A DNA stretch of 32,010 nucleotides from Solobacterium sp. UBA1761 (lineage in GTDB: Bacteria; Bacillota_I; Bacilli_A; Erysipelotrichales; Erysipelotrichaceae), in the NCBI GenBank assembly GCA_002315565.1, contig DCHD01000013.1, positions 1 through 32,010 on the forward strand. Reading direction: 5' to 3'. Each line of letters opens with the position of its first letter. Within the stretch, counting starts at the first letter, position 1. The notes beneath the pieces were generated by a model. That model had not been told where the DNA came from, searched no databases, and saw only the letters and a program-made list of their open reading frames with translations. Made by a program: the position numbers and the translations under genes. This document shows, piece after piece, positions 6,468 to 15,001 of this stretch.

Positions 6468-6497
6468 ATTATACATTTGTAACAGCGGAATTGGCAA
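6468..6497 (-). promoter_or_regulatory. Promoter of the tRNA-Leu pair
   Basis: On the minus strand TTGCCA (6497-6492), an 18-base spacer and TATAAT (6473-6468) lie just upstream of the first tRNA. Confidence 0.75.
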
Positions 6498-6517
6498 TAA
6501 AAATCATCACAATTTTC

Positions 6518-6546
6518 TTGTCAAGAAAGGCTGATAAGTTTATAAT
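6518..6546 (+). promoter_or_regulatory. Promoter of typA, nearly leaderless
   Basis: TTGTCA (6518-6523), exactly 17 bases, then TATAAT (6541-6546). The ATG is nine bases after the -10 box, so the mRNA should have about three leader bases. No Shine-Dalgarno site can fit. Confidence 0.8.
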
Positions 6547-6555
6547 TTTTTAGGT

Positions 6556-8391
6556 ATGGAATACAGGAAAATTATTAACGTGGCAGTTATTGCCCACGTA
6601 GATGCAGGCAAATCAACACTGGTTGATGCGTTCTTGAATCAGTCTCACGTCTTCTCAGATCACGAAGAAATCGTAGATTGTGTAATGGACTCAAATGACC
6701 TCGAAAGAGAAAGAGGAATTACCATCTATGCGAAGAACTGTTCAATCAACTACAAGGACTACAAGATCAATATCGTCGACACACCGGGACACGCTGACTT
6801 CTCAAGTGAAGTTGAACGTATCATCAAGACTGTCGATACTGTTATCCTTCTGGTAGACTCATCTGAAGGCCCAATGCCTCAGACAAGATTCGTACTTAAG
6901 AAATCTCTTGAAGCCAACTTAAGACCTATCCTTCTTATCAACAAGATTGATAAGAAAGACCAGAGAGCCAATGAAGTAATCGATGAAGTATATGATCTGT
7001 TCCTTGACCTCAAAGCAAACGATGACCAGCTTGATTTCCCAATTCTATATGGTATTGCTAAACAGGGTATCGTAAGATACAACCCTGGTGACGGCAACAA
7101 CGACATTAACCCACTGTTTGAAACTATCGTATCTCACGTTGAAGCTTATCCGAACAAGATGGAAGAACCACTTGTTATGCAGGTAAGTGCTCTTTCTTAT
7201 GATGATTATATCGGAAGAATGGGTGTAGGAAGAATCTATTCCGGCGTGATGAAAGCCAACGCTTCTGTTTCAATCTGCAACAATGAAGGAAAGAAACAGA
7301 CCAAGAAGATTGCCAACCTCTACAATTATCAGGGCTTAAAGAGAACTTCAGTAACTGAAGCTCAGGCCGGTGATATCGTCATGTTCTCAGGAATCGAGGA
7401 TATTGGAATCGGTGACACAATCGGCGTTGTAAACGAATATAACCCACTGCCTTCAATCGCAATTGAAGAACCTACATTGTCTATGAACTTTATGGTTAAC
7501 ACATCACCATTCCAGGGCAAGTCAGGCAAGTATGTTACTTCAAGAAACATCAAGGACAGACTCGCAAGAGAACTGGAAACCAATGTCGGATTAAAGGTAG
7601 AAGATACAGAAACAACAGATACATTCAAAGTATCAGGACGTGGTGAACTGCATCTTTCTGTACTTCTTGAAAACATGAGAAGAGAAGGTTACGAAGTAGC
7701 CGTATCTAAACCTCAGGTAATCATGAAGAAGATTGACGGAAAACTGTGTGAACCAGTTGAAGAAGTTATCTGTTCAGTACCAAATGAATATTCAGGTACC
7801 ATCATCAATTCACTGAACTTAAGAAAAGGTCAGATGATTGACCTTGAAGATGAAGGTTCATATACAAAGGTTATCTACCATGTAACAACAAGAGGTCTTC
7901 TTGGTTACAGATCTGAATTCATCAACTCAACCAAGGGTGAAGGTGTCATGGTCAGAAAGTTCATCCAGTATGAACCATTCGTAGGAGAAATTCCTGAAAG
8001 ACTGAACGGTGCACTGATTTCTATGGCCAGCGGTAAAGCCATGACTTACTCTATCTGGAATCTTCAGGATAGAGGTCAGATGTTCATCTCTCCTGGTATG
8101 GATATCTATGAGGGTATGATTGTCGGTGTTTCCAGCAAGGATCAGGACATTGAAGTCAACCCAACCATCAATAAGCACATGACAGCTGTAAGATCTACAG
8201 GTGCTGATGAAGCCATGAAGCTTGTACCTCCAAGAGTATTCTCACTTGAAGAAGCTCTTGAATTCATCAACGATGATGAACTGGTTGAAATTACACCGGA
8301 TGCCATCAGAGTAAGAAAGAGATACCTGACTAATATTGACAGACGCCGTCATATGCGTGAAATCAATAAACAGGCAAAAATCGAAGAATAA
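6556..8391 (+). CDS. typA: Ribosome-associated GTPase TypA/BipA
   Basis: The 611-residue translation-factor GTPase is related to EF-G and LepA. It binds the 70S ribosome and aids 50S assembly and stress growth. The G domain is complete: AHVDAGKS (G1), RGITI (G2), DTPGHADF (G3) and NKIDK (G4). Domain II, two EF-G-like domains (GRGELHLSVLLENMRREGYE is a typical stretch) and the BipA C-terminal domain with the VRKRYL end follow. Length is standard. The strong promoter places the RNA start about three bases before ATG, and no ribosome site exists, which is unusual for a highly expressed Bacillota gene. A terminator follows the stop. Confidence 0.97.
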   Translation: MEYRKIINVAVIAHVDAGKSTLVDAFLNQSHVFSDHEEIVDCVMDSNDLERERGITIYAKNCSINYKDYKINIVDTPGHADFSSEVERIIKTVDTVILLVDSSEGPMPQTRFVLKKSLEANLRPILLINKIDKKDQRANEVIDEVYDLFLDLKANDDQLDFPILYGIAKQGIVRYNPGDGNNDINPLFETIVSHVEAYPNKMEEPLVMQVSALSYDDYIGRMGVGRIYSGVMKANASVSICNNEGKKQTKKIANLYNYQGLKRTSVTEAQAGDIVMFSGIEDIGIGDTIGVVNEYNPLPSIAIEEPTLSMNFMVNTSPFQGKSGKYVTSRNIKDRLARELETNVGLKVEDTETTDTFKVSGRGELHLSVLLENMRREGYEVAVSKPQVIMKKIDGKLCEPVEEVICSVPNEYSGTIINSLNLRKGQMIDLEDEGSYTKVIYHVTTRGLLGYRSEFINSTKGEGVMVRKFIQYEPFVGEIPERLNGALISMASGKAMTYSIWNLQDRGQMFISPGMDIYEGMIVGVSSKDQDIEVNPTINKHMTAVRSTGADEAMKLVPPRVFSLEEALEFINDDELVEITPDAIRVRKRYLTNIDRRRHMREINKQAKIEE

Positions 8392-8397
8392 TCAATT

Positions 8398-8420
8398 GAC
8401 CCCTATGGGGTCTTTTGTTT
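8398..8420 (+). terminator. Terminator of typA
   Basis: GACCCC / GGGGTC with loop TAT, followed by TTTTGTTT. The tail of the T tract runs into the extended -10 box of the next gene. Confidence 0.85.
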
Positions 8421-8428
8421 GGTAAAAT
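8420..8428 (+). promoter_or_regulatory. Extended -10 promoter for leaderless acetamidase mRNA
   Basis: TGG followed by TAAAAT (8423-8428) is an extended -10 element. The ATG at 8435 comes after exactly six bases. No -35 box at normal spacing is seen, as the typA terminator occupies that place. Confidence 0.55.
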
Positions 8429-8434
8429 TAACTT

Positions 8435-9328
8435 ATGATTGAAATCGATAATACACATTATTCCTATGTTTTTTCTAAAGACAACAAACCGGCTGCCGTA
8501 TGCAAAAGCGGTGATGTTGTAACTTTTGTAACTTTAGACTGCTATAACGGTTTGATACAGAATGAGAATGATGTTCATGAAGAACTTGATACATCCAACT
8601 GCAATCCGGCAACAGGTCCCTTATATGTGGAAGGTGCTATGCCAAATGATGCACTTAAGGTAACTGTTCTTGATATTGAAGTTGACGATAAAGGAGTCAT
8701 GGTCAATTATCCTGACTGCGGTACAACACTTCCAAACAATAAGCCACGGACAAAAGTCTTCAGTATTAAAGACGGCAAGACCATGTTCAATGACATTGAG
8801 ATAGAGCTTGTTCCAATGATTGGAGTCATCGGAACAGCTCCTAATGATAAAGATGTTCCAACTGGCCACGTATTTGAGAATGGCGGCAATATGGATTCCC
8901 GTCTGAATAAGTCGGGTGCAGCAATCTATCTTCCGGTAAATGTTGAAGGTGCACTTCTTTCAATGGGTGATTTACATGCCTCTATGGGTGATGGGGAAAT
9001 GGTAGGAACCGGTATTGAAGTTGCCGGTAAAGTTAAAGTTCAGGTAGAAGTAATCAAAAACGCAGATCTTAAATGGCCAATTACCGACGCCGAAGGATAC
9101 TGGTTTATCAATACATGTGGAAAGACCTGTGATGAAGCAATCGCAGCAGGATATAAAGAAATGCATAGACTGCTGGTTAAGAATTACGGTTTTGATGAAA
9201 GCGATGCAGCCATGTATATATCTTTACAGGGAAGACTTGAAGCTTCACAGGCCTGTCTGTCGAGTGAAGGAGGAGGCAATTCCTTCCGTATCGGTACACC
9301 AAAACTTAAAGAAAAAACGCTTATTTAA
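8435..9328 (+). CDS. Acetamidase/formamidase family protein
   Basis: The 297-residue protein belongs to the FmdA/AmdA family, which hydrolyses short amides such as formamide or acetamide to ammonia and the acid. Characteristic stretches are NPATGPLYVEGA, the segment MIGVIGTAPNDKDVPTGHVF with GGNMD shortly after, and ALLSMGDLHASMGDGE, which carry the conserved residues of the all-beta metal-dependent active site. Length matches short bacterial members. It stands alone, without amide transporters. There is no ribosome site before ATG 8435; the -10 box six bases upstream predicts a leaderless message. The true substrate cannot be read from sequence. Confidence 0.9.
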   Translation: MIEIDNTHYSYVFSKDNKPAAVCKSGDVVTFVTLDCYNGLIQNENDVHEELDTSNCNPATGPLYVEGAMPNDALKVTVLDIEVDDKGVMVNYPDCGTTLPNNKPRTKVFSIKDGKTMFNDIEIELVPMIGVIGTAPNDKDVPTGHVFENGGNMDSRLNKSGAAIYLPVNVEGALLSMGDLHASMGDGEMVGTGIEVAGKVKVQVEVIKNADLKWPITDAEGYWFINTCGKTCDEAIAAGYKEMHRLLVKNYGFDESDAAMYISLQGRLEASQACLSSEGGGNSFRIGTPKLKEKTLI

Positions 9329-9340
9329 TAAAAAGCCGAA

Positions 9341-9368
9341 TTGACAGAGGTCACTTCTGTGATAAAAT
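9341..9368 (+). promoter_or_regulatory. Promoter of rpmG-secE-nusG
   Basis: TTGACA (9341-9346), a 16-base spacer and TAAAAT (9363-9368). The leader of about 45 bases holds the strong site GGGAGG before rpmG. Confidence 0.75.
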
Positions 9369-9420
9369 ATAAAAGGTTATCGAGCAGATAACTTTTTAAA
9401 TACTTTTTTGGGAGGTAAGC

Positions 9421-9573
9421 ATGAACGATAAGAAAAAAGTTATTCTGACATGCAGCGTTTGCCTGTCAAGAAACTATGTGACAAACAAAAATTCTAACAA
9501 GGCAGAACGCCTTGAACTGAATAAGTTCTGTCCAAAGTGTAATAAACATACCTTACATAAGGAAACAAAGTAG
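9421..9573 (+). CDS. rpmG: 50S ribosomal protein L33
   Basis: The 50-residue protein of the large ribosomal subunit has CSVC near residue 11 and CPKC near residue 37, so it is the zinc-binding (C+) form. The RNYVTNKN and ERLELNKFCP segments are typical of L33. GGGAGG precedes the ATG by seven bases. It heads the rpmG-secE-nusG operon, a standard arrangement in Bacillota. Confidence 0.95.
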   Translation: MNDKKKVILTCSVCLSRNYVTNKNSNKAERLELNKFCPKCNKHTLHKETK

Positions 9574-9583
9574 GAGGAAAGTT

Positions 9584-9766
9584 ATGAAGTGGTTTAGTCT
9601 AAAAGCAATCTTTAAAGAAATCGGTAAAATCAGATGGCCTAAGAAAGGTGATCTTGTTACTAGCTCAGTACAGGTAATCATCTTCGTTGCCTTCTTTGCC
9701 GGATTCTTCTATCTGTGCCAGTTCCTGGTTACATTAGTTCTTCAGCTTATGGGAGTAATCGCATAA
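9584..9766 (+). CDS. secE: Preprotein translocase subunit SecE
   Basis: The 60-residue single-span form of SecE clamps SecY in the membrane. An amphipathic N-terminal helix contains the conserved EIGKIRWPKK segment, followed by one hydrophobic helix (about residues 27-52). The ribosome site AGGAGG lies between rpmG and this gene. The stop TAA shares one base with the ATG of nusG (TAATG), so the two are translationally coupled. Confidence 0.96.
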   Translation: MKWFSLKAIFKEIGKIRWPKKGDLVTSSVQVIIFVAFFAGFFYLCQFLVTLVLQLMGVIA

Positions 9767-10311
9767 TGGAAGAGAACAAGAAGGAGTGGTACGTTGTCAA
9801 TACCTATGCCGGTCAGGAAAGAAGAGTAAAAGAAAATCTTGAAAAAAGACTGGAAACAATGGGTATCTCTGACAACCTGTTCAGAATCGTTGTAGCAGAA
9901 GAAACTCAGATTGAAGTTAAAAACGAAAAGAGTAAAGAAGTTGTAAAGAACATCTTCGCCGGTTACCTGTTCGTTGAAATGATCATGACTGATGAAGCCT
10001 GGTACGTTGTAAGAAACACTCCAGGTGTAACTGGATTTATCGGTTCATCTGGTGGTGGTGCAAAACCTATCCCAGTTAAGGAAAAGGAAATCGAAGCTGT
10101 ACTTAGAAGAATCGGTCAGTCTGATAAAGCTGTTGAAGTTGACTTCAAGGTTGGCGATACAGTTAAGATTTTATCTGGTCCATTCTCTGGTATGGAAGGT
10201 ACAGTTGATGCAATGAACGATGAAACACAGATTGCTACTGTGCTGATCATCCTGTTCGGCAGAGAAACACCAACTGATATCTCATACGTAGATTTAGGTC
10301 AGGCACTTTAA
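9766..10311 (+). CDS. nusG: Transcription termination/antitermination factor NusG
   Basis: The 181-residue RNA polymerase-associated elongation factor has an NGN domain (KEWYVVNTYAGQERRVKENL, then AGYLFVEM, WYVVRNTPGVTGF) and a C-terminal KOW domain (VGDTVKILSGPFSGMEGTV). Length and domain order are canonical. I chose ATG 9766, coupled to the secE stop, over an upstream in-frame ATG at 9715 that would extend into secE without family similarity. A terminator follows, and the usual rplK-rplA genes are not next to it. Confidence 0.96.
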   Translation: MEENKKEWYVVNTYAGQERRVKENLEKRLETMGISDNLFRIVVAEETQIEVKNEKSKEVVKNIFAGYLFVEMIMTDEAWYVVRNTPGVTGFIGSSGGGAKPIPVKEKEIEAVLRRIGQSDKAVEVDFKVGDTVKILSGPFSGMEGTVDAMNDETQIATVLIILFGRETPTDISYVDLGQAL

Positions 10312-10316
10312 TCAAT

Positions 10317-10338
10317 AAGCCGCATTATGCGGCTTTTA
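10317..10338 (+). terminator. Terminator of rpmG-secE-nusG
   Basis: AAGCCGC / GCGGCTT with loop ATTAT, followed by a short T tract. Confidence 0.8.
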
Positions 10339-10345
10339 CTTATTT

Positions 10346-11032
10346 ATGGTAGAGATTATTATTTATACAATCACCGCATTTCATCTGATATACGGAATGC
10401 TGCTCACAAAGAAAAGAATAGCTCATCACAGTATCTGGCTTTCAATATCACTGCTGGATCTGGTGATTGGTTTTCTTTCACGCTATATCAATATCCTTGT
10501 ATATATCTATGTTGGAATTCTTTGTGTTTTTCTATATGTGGACTGTTCAATAATTATTCACGGCAATGATGCAGATGTTTCAGATACCGACATTCTTATC
10601 GTACTTGGTCATCAGCTCGATGAAGGAAATATTGGTACATGTCTTAAGAACAGACTCAATAAAGCGATTGAAGTTCTTAAAGACAATGAAAAGAAAATAA
10701 TTGTTACCGGAGGATATACCGGTTCAGATATTTCTGAAGCAGAGGCAATGAAGAATTACCTGGTTGGTAAAGGAATAGCAGAAGATAGAATACTTGTTGA
10801 AGATGAATCAATGACAACTATTGAAAACTTCGAGAATACTATCAGAAAGTATCCCGAAACAAAAGATATGAACATCGGCATCATCTCAAGTGAGTATCAT
10901 CTTTTACGTGCCAGAAGAATCGCAAAAAGAACCGGATATACAAACATCAAAACAACTGCATCAAAGTCAGAACCGCTTCTTATGGTTCATCACATGACAC
11001 TGGAAAAATATCTGCTGCTCACAAAGAAATAG
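10346..11032 (+). CDS. YdcF-like (DUF218) membrane-anchored protein
   Basis: The 228-residue protein has two or three hydrophobic helices in the first 70 residues and then a DUF218 (YdcF/SanA) domain. Family marks are DILIVLGHQL at the first strand, the helix RLNKAIEVL, KIIVTGGY, SEAEAMKNYL, EDRILVEDES, TTIENFENT and the SSEYHLLRARRIAKR stretch. Members are linked to envelope integrity or possible SAM binding, with no firm reaction. The ATG lies within a few bases of the nusG terminator and has no Shine-Dalgarno site. TTTACT ends five bases before it, so a leaderless start is possible but less clear than for other genes here. Confidence 0.8.
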   Translation: MVEIIIYTITAFHLIYGMLLTKKRIAHHSIWLSISLLDLVIGFLSRYINILVYIYVGILCVFLYVDCSIIIHGNDADVSDTDILIVLGHQLDEGNIGTCLKNRLNKAIEVLKDNEKKIIVTGGYTGSDISEAEAMKNYLVGKGIAEDRILVEDESMTTIENFENTIRKYPETKDMNIGIISSEYHLLRARRIAKRTGYTNIKTTASKSEPLLMVHHMTLEKYLLLTKK

Positions 11033-11089
11033 CAATCAGAACAGGAAGACACGTCCGATTTTTATATAATAAAGACAGGAGATTAATTT

Positions 11090-11617
11090 ATGGAAAAGAA
11101 AAAACAAAATGTATTTTTGATGATTATGGGTGTGCTGATTCTGGCGGCTATTGTAATTACGGCTTGCTCAATCAGTCAGTCACCTGTACTCTGCAGCCTT
11201 GCTTTATTGGTTCTTGTTTTTGTTGCGTTGTATGGTTTTGTACTTTATAAGAAACCACACGGAAATCTGTTAAAACTTGCCATGCTTCTTTTTGCTGGAA
11301 TATATATTACTTCAGCAATTATAGTTGCTTCAGAAGGCAATGGAATCGTTGCTCTTAACGTTATCGGTACCTTGGCTGCTTCAGCTGTTGTATATGGGGC
11401 AGGAAGACTTGATAGAATTGAACAGAACAAATATATTTTTATCATTGCCGACGTTATCTTCTTTGCTTTGGAATTGTTTTCAGCAATTACCTGGCCAAAC
11501 AGAAACTTTGTCGAAACCTTTGTACTGTTCAATCACTTCATTATTTTTAACACACTTGTAATTGCATACTTTATCCGTTATAAAGAACACAAAGAAGCAG
11601 GTGTTTCAGACAAATAA
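11090..11617 (+). CDS. Hypothetical multi-pass membrane protein
   Basis: I do not recognise this 175-residue protein. It has about six hydrophobic segments (near residues 9-27, 33-51, 58-79, 85-101, 115-135 and 143-160), short loops, a basic N-terminus (MEKKKQN) and a charged C-terminus. The layout suggests a small integral membrane protein without catalytic motifs. CAGGAGA sits about eight bases before the ATG, with TATAAT at 11065-11070. It ends at a terminator shared with the convergent folT gene. Confidence 0.7.
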   Translation: MEKKKQNVFLMIMGVLILAAIVITACSISQSPVLCSLALLVLVFVALYGFVLYKKPHGNLLKLAMLLFAGIYITSAIIVASEGNGIVALNVIGTLAASAVVYGAGRLDRIEQNKYIFIIADVIFFALELFSAITWPNRNFVETFVLFNHFIIFNTLVIAYFIRYKEHKEAGVSDK

Positions 11618-11646
11618 AAAGATCACACATTACGTATAGTATTAAA

Positions 11647-11670
11647 AAAGTGCTTTGAATAAAGCACTTT
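11647..11670. terminator. Bidirectional terminator between convergent genes
   Basis: AAAGTGCTTT / AAAGCACTTT is a nearly perfect stem flanked by A-rich and T-rich sequence on both sides, so it can end both the membrane protein transcript and the leftward folT transcript. Confidence 0.8.
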
Positions 11671-12175
11671 AATTTTGTTTTTTGAAGTATGAATTGAACA
11701 GCGGCTGTATCAGTTTGTATATTGCCAGAAACATCAGTGTTTCGATTGGCCACATGATCAGATTCTTTATTATTGATTTGGTCACATAATAGAGGTATGC
11801 ATTTGAATACAGGATATATGACCACAATGAACCAAGTAAGACATTCACAAAGATATTTACACAGCCCTTGCTGATAAAGACGTTCAGGAAATTAACCTTT
11901 TTATAAAGGAAGATTCTGTATATGGCAATTGAAAGAATGGCTGTCAGTGTATATCCGGCAAAGAATGGACCGGTAGGATAAATAAAGAAAGATACTATAT
12001 CTTCAATCAGCGCAAAAAGAAGGCATTCGCTCATTTTGAAGTTGGCGGCAACCATCATCGTTACGAGGAATGTAAAGTATATTCTAAGGTTTTCGCCAAC
12101 GGGAATATAGAAGAAAGAAATGGCCACACTGAGTGCAATAAGGATAGCCAGTAATGCTAATTTTCTTGTTTTCAT
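11669..12175 (-). CDS. folT: Folate family ECF transporter S component
   Basis: The 168-residue membrane protein with six hydrophobic segments fits an S component that binds the vitamin and docks on the shared ECF energising module. The N-terminal helix LALLAILIALSVAISFF carries the small-residue face used to contact EcfT. FYIPVGENLRIYFTFLVTMM and the later PTGPFFAGYTL stretch resemble FolT. The energising genes are not in this window, as is common when the module is shared. The minus-strand -10 box TATGAT, extended by TGC, ends six bases before ATG, predicting a leaderless message. Confidence 0.82.
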   Translation of the reverse strand: MKTRKLALLAILIALSVAISFFYIPVGENLRIYFTFLVTMMVAANFKMSECLLFALIEDIVSFFIYPTGPFFAGYTLTAILSIAIYRIFLYKKVNFLNVFISKGCVNIFVNVLLGSLWSYILYSNAYLYYVTKSIIKNLIMWPIETLMFLAIYKLIQPLFNSYFKKQN

Positions 12176-12181
12176 AAGTTA

Positions 12182-12190
12182 ATCATAGCA
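12182..12190 (-). promoter_or_regulatory. Extended -10 promoter of folT (leaderless)
   Basis: On the minus strand TGC-TATGAT lies six bases before the folT ATG. It shares a 45-base intergenic region with the divergent promoter at 12203-12211. Confidence 0.6.
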
Positions 12191-12202
12191 CTAATAAGAT
12201 TA

Positions 12203-12211
12203 TGCTAAAAT
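12203..12211 (+). promoter_or_regulatory. Extended -10 promoter of the U32/SpoU operon
   Basis: TGC-TAAAAT (-10 at 12206-12211) lies nine bases before ATG 12221. No Shine-Dalgarno site is present. Confidence 0.6.
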
Positions 12212-12220
12212 AATGTTGTT

Positions 12221-13105
12221 ATGGAATTGGTAGTAACTTTATCAGAGTTCAATAATATTCATGCACTTGCTGATTATGGTGTATCAATAATGGCCGGAAG
12301 TGATTTTTCCAGTCGTTTTTCCTATACAAGAGAAGAGCTTAGAAAGATAGTCTCAACCGCAAAACAGAGAGGCATAAAGGTCTATGTATCTGTTGATGCT
12401 TTCATCAATGAGAATGACCTTACTTTCCTTTATGAATATATCGAAGATCTCAAGATAATGGATGTTGACGGTATCTATTTCAATGATCTTGCTGTCTATA
12501 ATGCAGCACAGTCTTTTGGAATAGAAAACAAGCTGATTTATGACGGTGGACCAATGATTACCAATTCACTGGATGTATCGGCATATCTTTCTTTGGGTAT
12601 AGATTCAGTTACTCTGGCAAGAGAAATGACTCTTGATGAAGATACAAACATATTAAGAGATCACGCGGGAAAACTTGATATGCAGATATTCGGTCATTTG
12701 AGAATGTCTACTTCAAAAAGAATGTTCATGTCCAATTACTTCAAATATATCGGAGCCGACTATAATCCTAAAAACAGAGACAATCTGACAATAGTCGAAG
12801 AAAAGAGAGACTATTCATTACCGATTAAAGAGACAGAGTATGGAACAAATATCTATACTGACTATATCCTGGAATGTTCAGAAGAGATTCCTTATTTCAA
12901 CAGACTCTTAAAGCGTGGAATTATGGATGATGCCTTTATTGACTTTGATGTGACACTGGATGCAGTAAGATCATACGTCAGAATAAGAGACAACAATGCC
13001 CAGTTTATTGCCAAGGCACTCAGATATAAATATCCTGAAGTCAATTTTGACAGCGGATACTTTTTTACCAAGACAAACATTATAAAAGAAAATGAAAAAG
13101 ATTGA
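12221..13105 (+). CDS. U32 family peptidase-like protein, TrhP1/YrrN type
   Basis: The 294-residue protein is the shorter member of a U32 pair. It resembles the N-terminal TIM-barrel half of U32 proteins: RGIKVYVSVDAFINENDLTF, MDVDGIYFNDLAVY, SVTLAREMTLDE and the FGHLRMSTSKR segment. It lacks the cysteine cluster present in the next gene. In Bacillus subtilis a paired short and long U32 (YrrN/YrrO, TrhP1/TrhP2) carry out 5-hydroxyuridine formation in tRNA wobble positions using prephenate. The pairing here, with RNA methyltransferases downstream, supports the same role by inference. It overlaps the next gene by 14 bases. The message is predicted to be almost leaderless. Confidence 0.82.
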   Translation: MELVVTLSEFNNIHALADYGVSIMAGSDFSSRFSYTREELRKIVSTAKQRGIKVYVSVDAFINENDLTFLYEYIEDLKIMDVDGIYFNDLAVYNAAQSFGIENKLIYDGGPMITNSLDVSAYLSLGIDSVTLAREMTLDEDTNILRDHAGKLDMQIFGHLRMSTSKRMFMSNYFKYIGADYNPKNRDNLTIVEEKRDYSLPIKETEYGTNIYTDYILECSEEIPYFNRLLKRGIMDDAFIDFDVTLDAVRSYVRIRDNNAQFIAKALRYKYPEVNFDSGYFFTKTNIIKENEKD

Positions 13106-14300
13106 ACTACTTGCACCGGCAAAGGATCTTGCGAAAGCAAAGATTGCCATATTGTATGGAGCAGATGCGGTCTATATCGGCGGCAAGTATTTTTCACTTC
13201 GCTCAAGGGCCAGCAATTTTACTCTTGAAGATATTGCGGAGACTGTTGCGTTTGCTCATGAAAGAAAAAGAAGAGTATATGTTACCTGCAATATTGTCTT
13301 CCATGACGATGATTTCTTTGGGTTAAAAGAATATCTGGCTGCTTTGGAAGAGATAGGTGTTGATGCGATCATCATTTCATCTTTGGCTGTATTAAAGATT
13401 GCCAAAGAGGTTGCCCCAAGACTTGAATGTCATATGTCTACCCAGTTATCGATCTGCAATTCAGCAGCTGTTTCAGTATTAAAGAATGCAGGGGCAGACA
13501 GAGTGGTTCTGGCAAGAGAAATGTCAATTGATGAGATTAAGGAATGTACACTGAATTCAACTGTTGAAACTGAAGCCTTTATTCATGGCGGCATGTGTTC
13601 TAACTATTCAGGAAGATGTACACTTTCTAACCGTATGACTTTAAGAGATGCCAATAGAGGCGGTTGTGCACACAGCTGCCGCTGGAAATACTTTATTTAT
13701 GAAGGTAAAGAGATGGTTTCTGATTTGAATGTGCTCCTGTCTCTTTCAAGCAAGGACCTCCGTGCTTCAAGCTATATTGAAGAAATGATTAAGTGTGGAG
13801 TTGCTTCTTTAAAGATAGAAGGCAGAATGAAGTCAGAATACTACATCGCTCAGGTTGTTAAGACCTACAGAGAGATGATTGATGAAGTATATGAAAAAGG
13901 TTCAATAACTCCTGAAAGACTTGCCTATTATGACAGTGAACTAACTAAAGCTGAAAACAGACCGAGTGATGATGGCTTCCTTTCTGGAGACTGCGACAAT
14001 ACAAAACACCTGTATGGCATAAACGGGGAAGGTGTAACTCATGATTATGTGGCATATGTAAAGAATTATGATGAAAACAGGTCACTGGCACTGATAGAAG
14101 TTAAGAACAAGTTCATGGTTGGTGATGAACTGGAAGTATTCGGACCTCAAATGCCAAATACTGTATTCAAGAATACACTGATGTTCGATACAGAATGGAA
14201 AAAGACTGATTCTGCCAACAAGCCTACTGAACTTTTATATATCAGACTGCCGTTTGCGGTAAAGAATGCCTGCATGATCAGAAAGGTGCATAAAGACTGA
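13092..14300 (+). CDS. trhP: U32 family protein, TrhP-type tRNA hydroxylation
   Basis: The 402-residue protein is the long member of the pair. The N-terminus KIELLAPAKDLAKAKIAILY and ADAVYIGGKYFSLR is the U32 opening. The signature ECHMSTQLSICNS and VVLAREMSIDEI follow. Four cysteines at about 169, 176, 192 and 196 (MCSNYSGRC and GGCAHSC) should bind the iron-sulfur cluster. SLKIEGRMKSEYYIAQVVKTYR is also typical. Known relatives hydroxylate U34 of tRNA using prephenate; others are annotated as collagenase-like. The stop TGA shares a base with the ATG of the next gene. Translation is coupled to the preceding overlapping gene. Confidence 0.88.
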   Translation: MKKIELLAPAKDLAKAKIAILYGADAVYIGGKYFSLRSRASNFTLEDIAETVAFAHERKRRVYVTCNIVFHDDDFFGLKEYLAALEEIGVDAIIISSLAVLKIAKEVAPRLECHMSTQLSICNSAAVSVLKNAGADRVVLAREMSIDEIKECTLNSTVETEAFIHGGMCSNYSGRCTLSNRMTLRDANRGGCAHSCRWKYFIYEGKEMVSDLNVLLSLSSKDLRASSYIEEMIKCGVASLKIEGRMKSEYYIAQVVKTYREMIDEVYEKGSITPERLAYYDSELTKAENRPSDDGFLSGDCDNTKHLYGINGEGVTHDYVAYVKNYDENRSLALIEVKNKFMVGDELEVFGPQMPNTVFKNTLMFDTEWKKTDSANKPTELLYIRLPFAVKNACMIRKVHKD

Positions 14301-15001
14301 TGGTTATTGAAGGTGCTATCTCTATCAAGGCTGCATTACAGTCAGGCAAAAGAGATATTAATAAAGTCTATATCGACAAGAATAAAAAGACCAAAGACTT
14401 CAATTACATAAGAAGACTTCTCAAAGAGAAACATGTTTTAAGTGTGGAGACAACAAGGGAAGAACTTGAAAAGATTACTGATTCAAGAACCTTTGGCGGA
14501 ATACTTGCTGATGTAAGTGAAAGAAGAAGCGATGAGTTTACAGATGGTGATGTTTTTGTTGTCGACGGCGTAGAAGATCCTTTCAATCTGGGCTATATCG
14601 CCAGAAGCCTGTATGCGTTCGGTATTAAAAACCTTGTACTTCCTGGTCGTGATTATTCCTTCATGGAATCGCAGATTCTTAAGTCAAGTGCCGGTGCAAG
14701 TGAATACATGAATGTTATCTATGCAGAGGATATGGTTGAATGTGTTAAAGGCCTGAAAAAAGACTACCGTATCTATGGTTTAAAGCGTGATGATACTTCA
14801 AAAGATATATTTGATACAGTGTTTCATGATAAGTCATGTTTCCTTTTAGGAGGCGAAAAAAGAGGCTTATCAGGGGGATTGGAAGAGCTGTGTGATGAGT
14901 ATCTTTATATCTCTTATGGAAGTGATTTCCGCAATGCCCTCAATGCCTGCAGTGCCTGTGCAACTGTTGCTACACTGCTTTATAGACAGAAGAGAAAATG
15001 A
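14300..15001 (+). CDS. SpoU/TrmH family RNA methyltransferase
   Basis: The 233-residue SPOUT-fold 2'-O-methyltransferase has an N-terminal substrate-binding part like RlmB (VIEGAISIKAALQSGKRDI; FGGILADVSER). Motif 1 is VDGVEDPFNLGYIARS, motif 2 FLLGGEKRGLSGG. Motif 3 is diverged as RNALNACSACATVATLLY, where most members have SLNVSVA. The altered motif 3 may change cofactor or target handling. The target RNA cannot be read from sequence. The gene overlaps both neighbours (TGATG and ATGA junctions), so it belongs to the four-gene operon starting at 12221. Confidence 0.85.
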   Translation: MVIEGAISIKAALQSGKRDINKVYIDKNKKTKDFNYIRRLLKEKHVLSVETTREELEKITDSRTFGGILADVSERRSDEFTDGDVFVVDGVEDPFNLGYIARSLYAFGIKNLVLPGRDYSFMESQILKSSAGASEYMNVIYAEDMVECVKGLKKDYRIYGLKRDDTSKDIFDTVFHDKSCFLLGGEKRGLSGGLEELCDEYLYISYGSDFRNALNACSACATVATLLYRQKRK

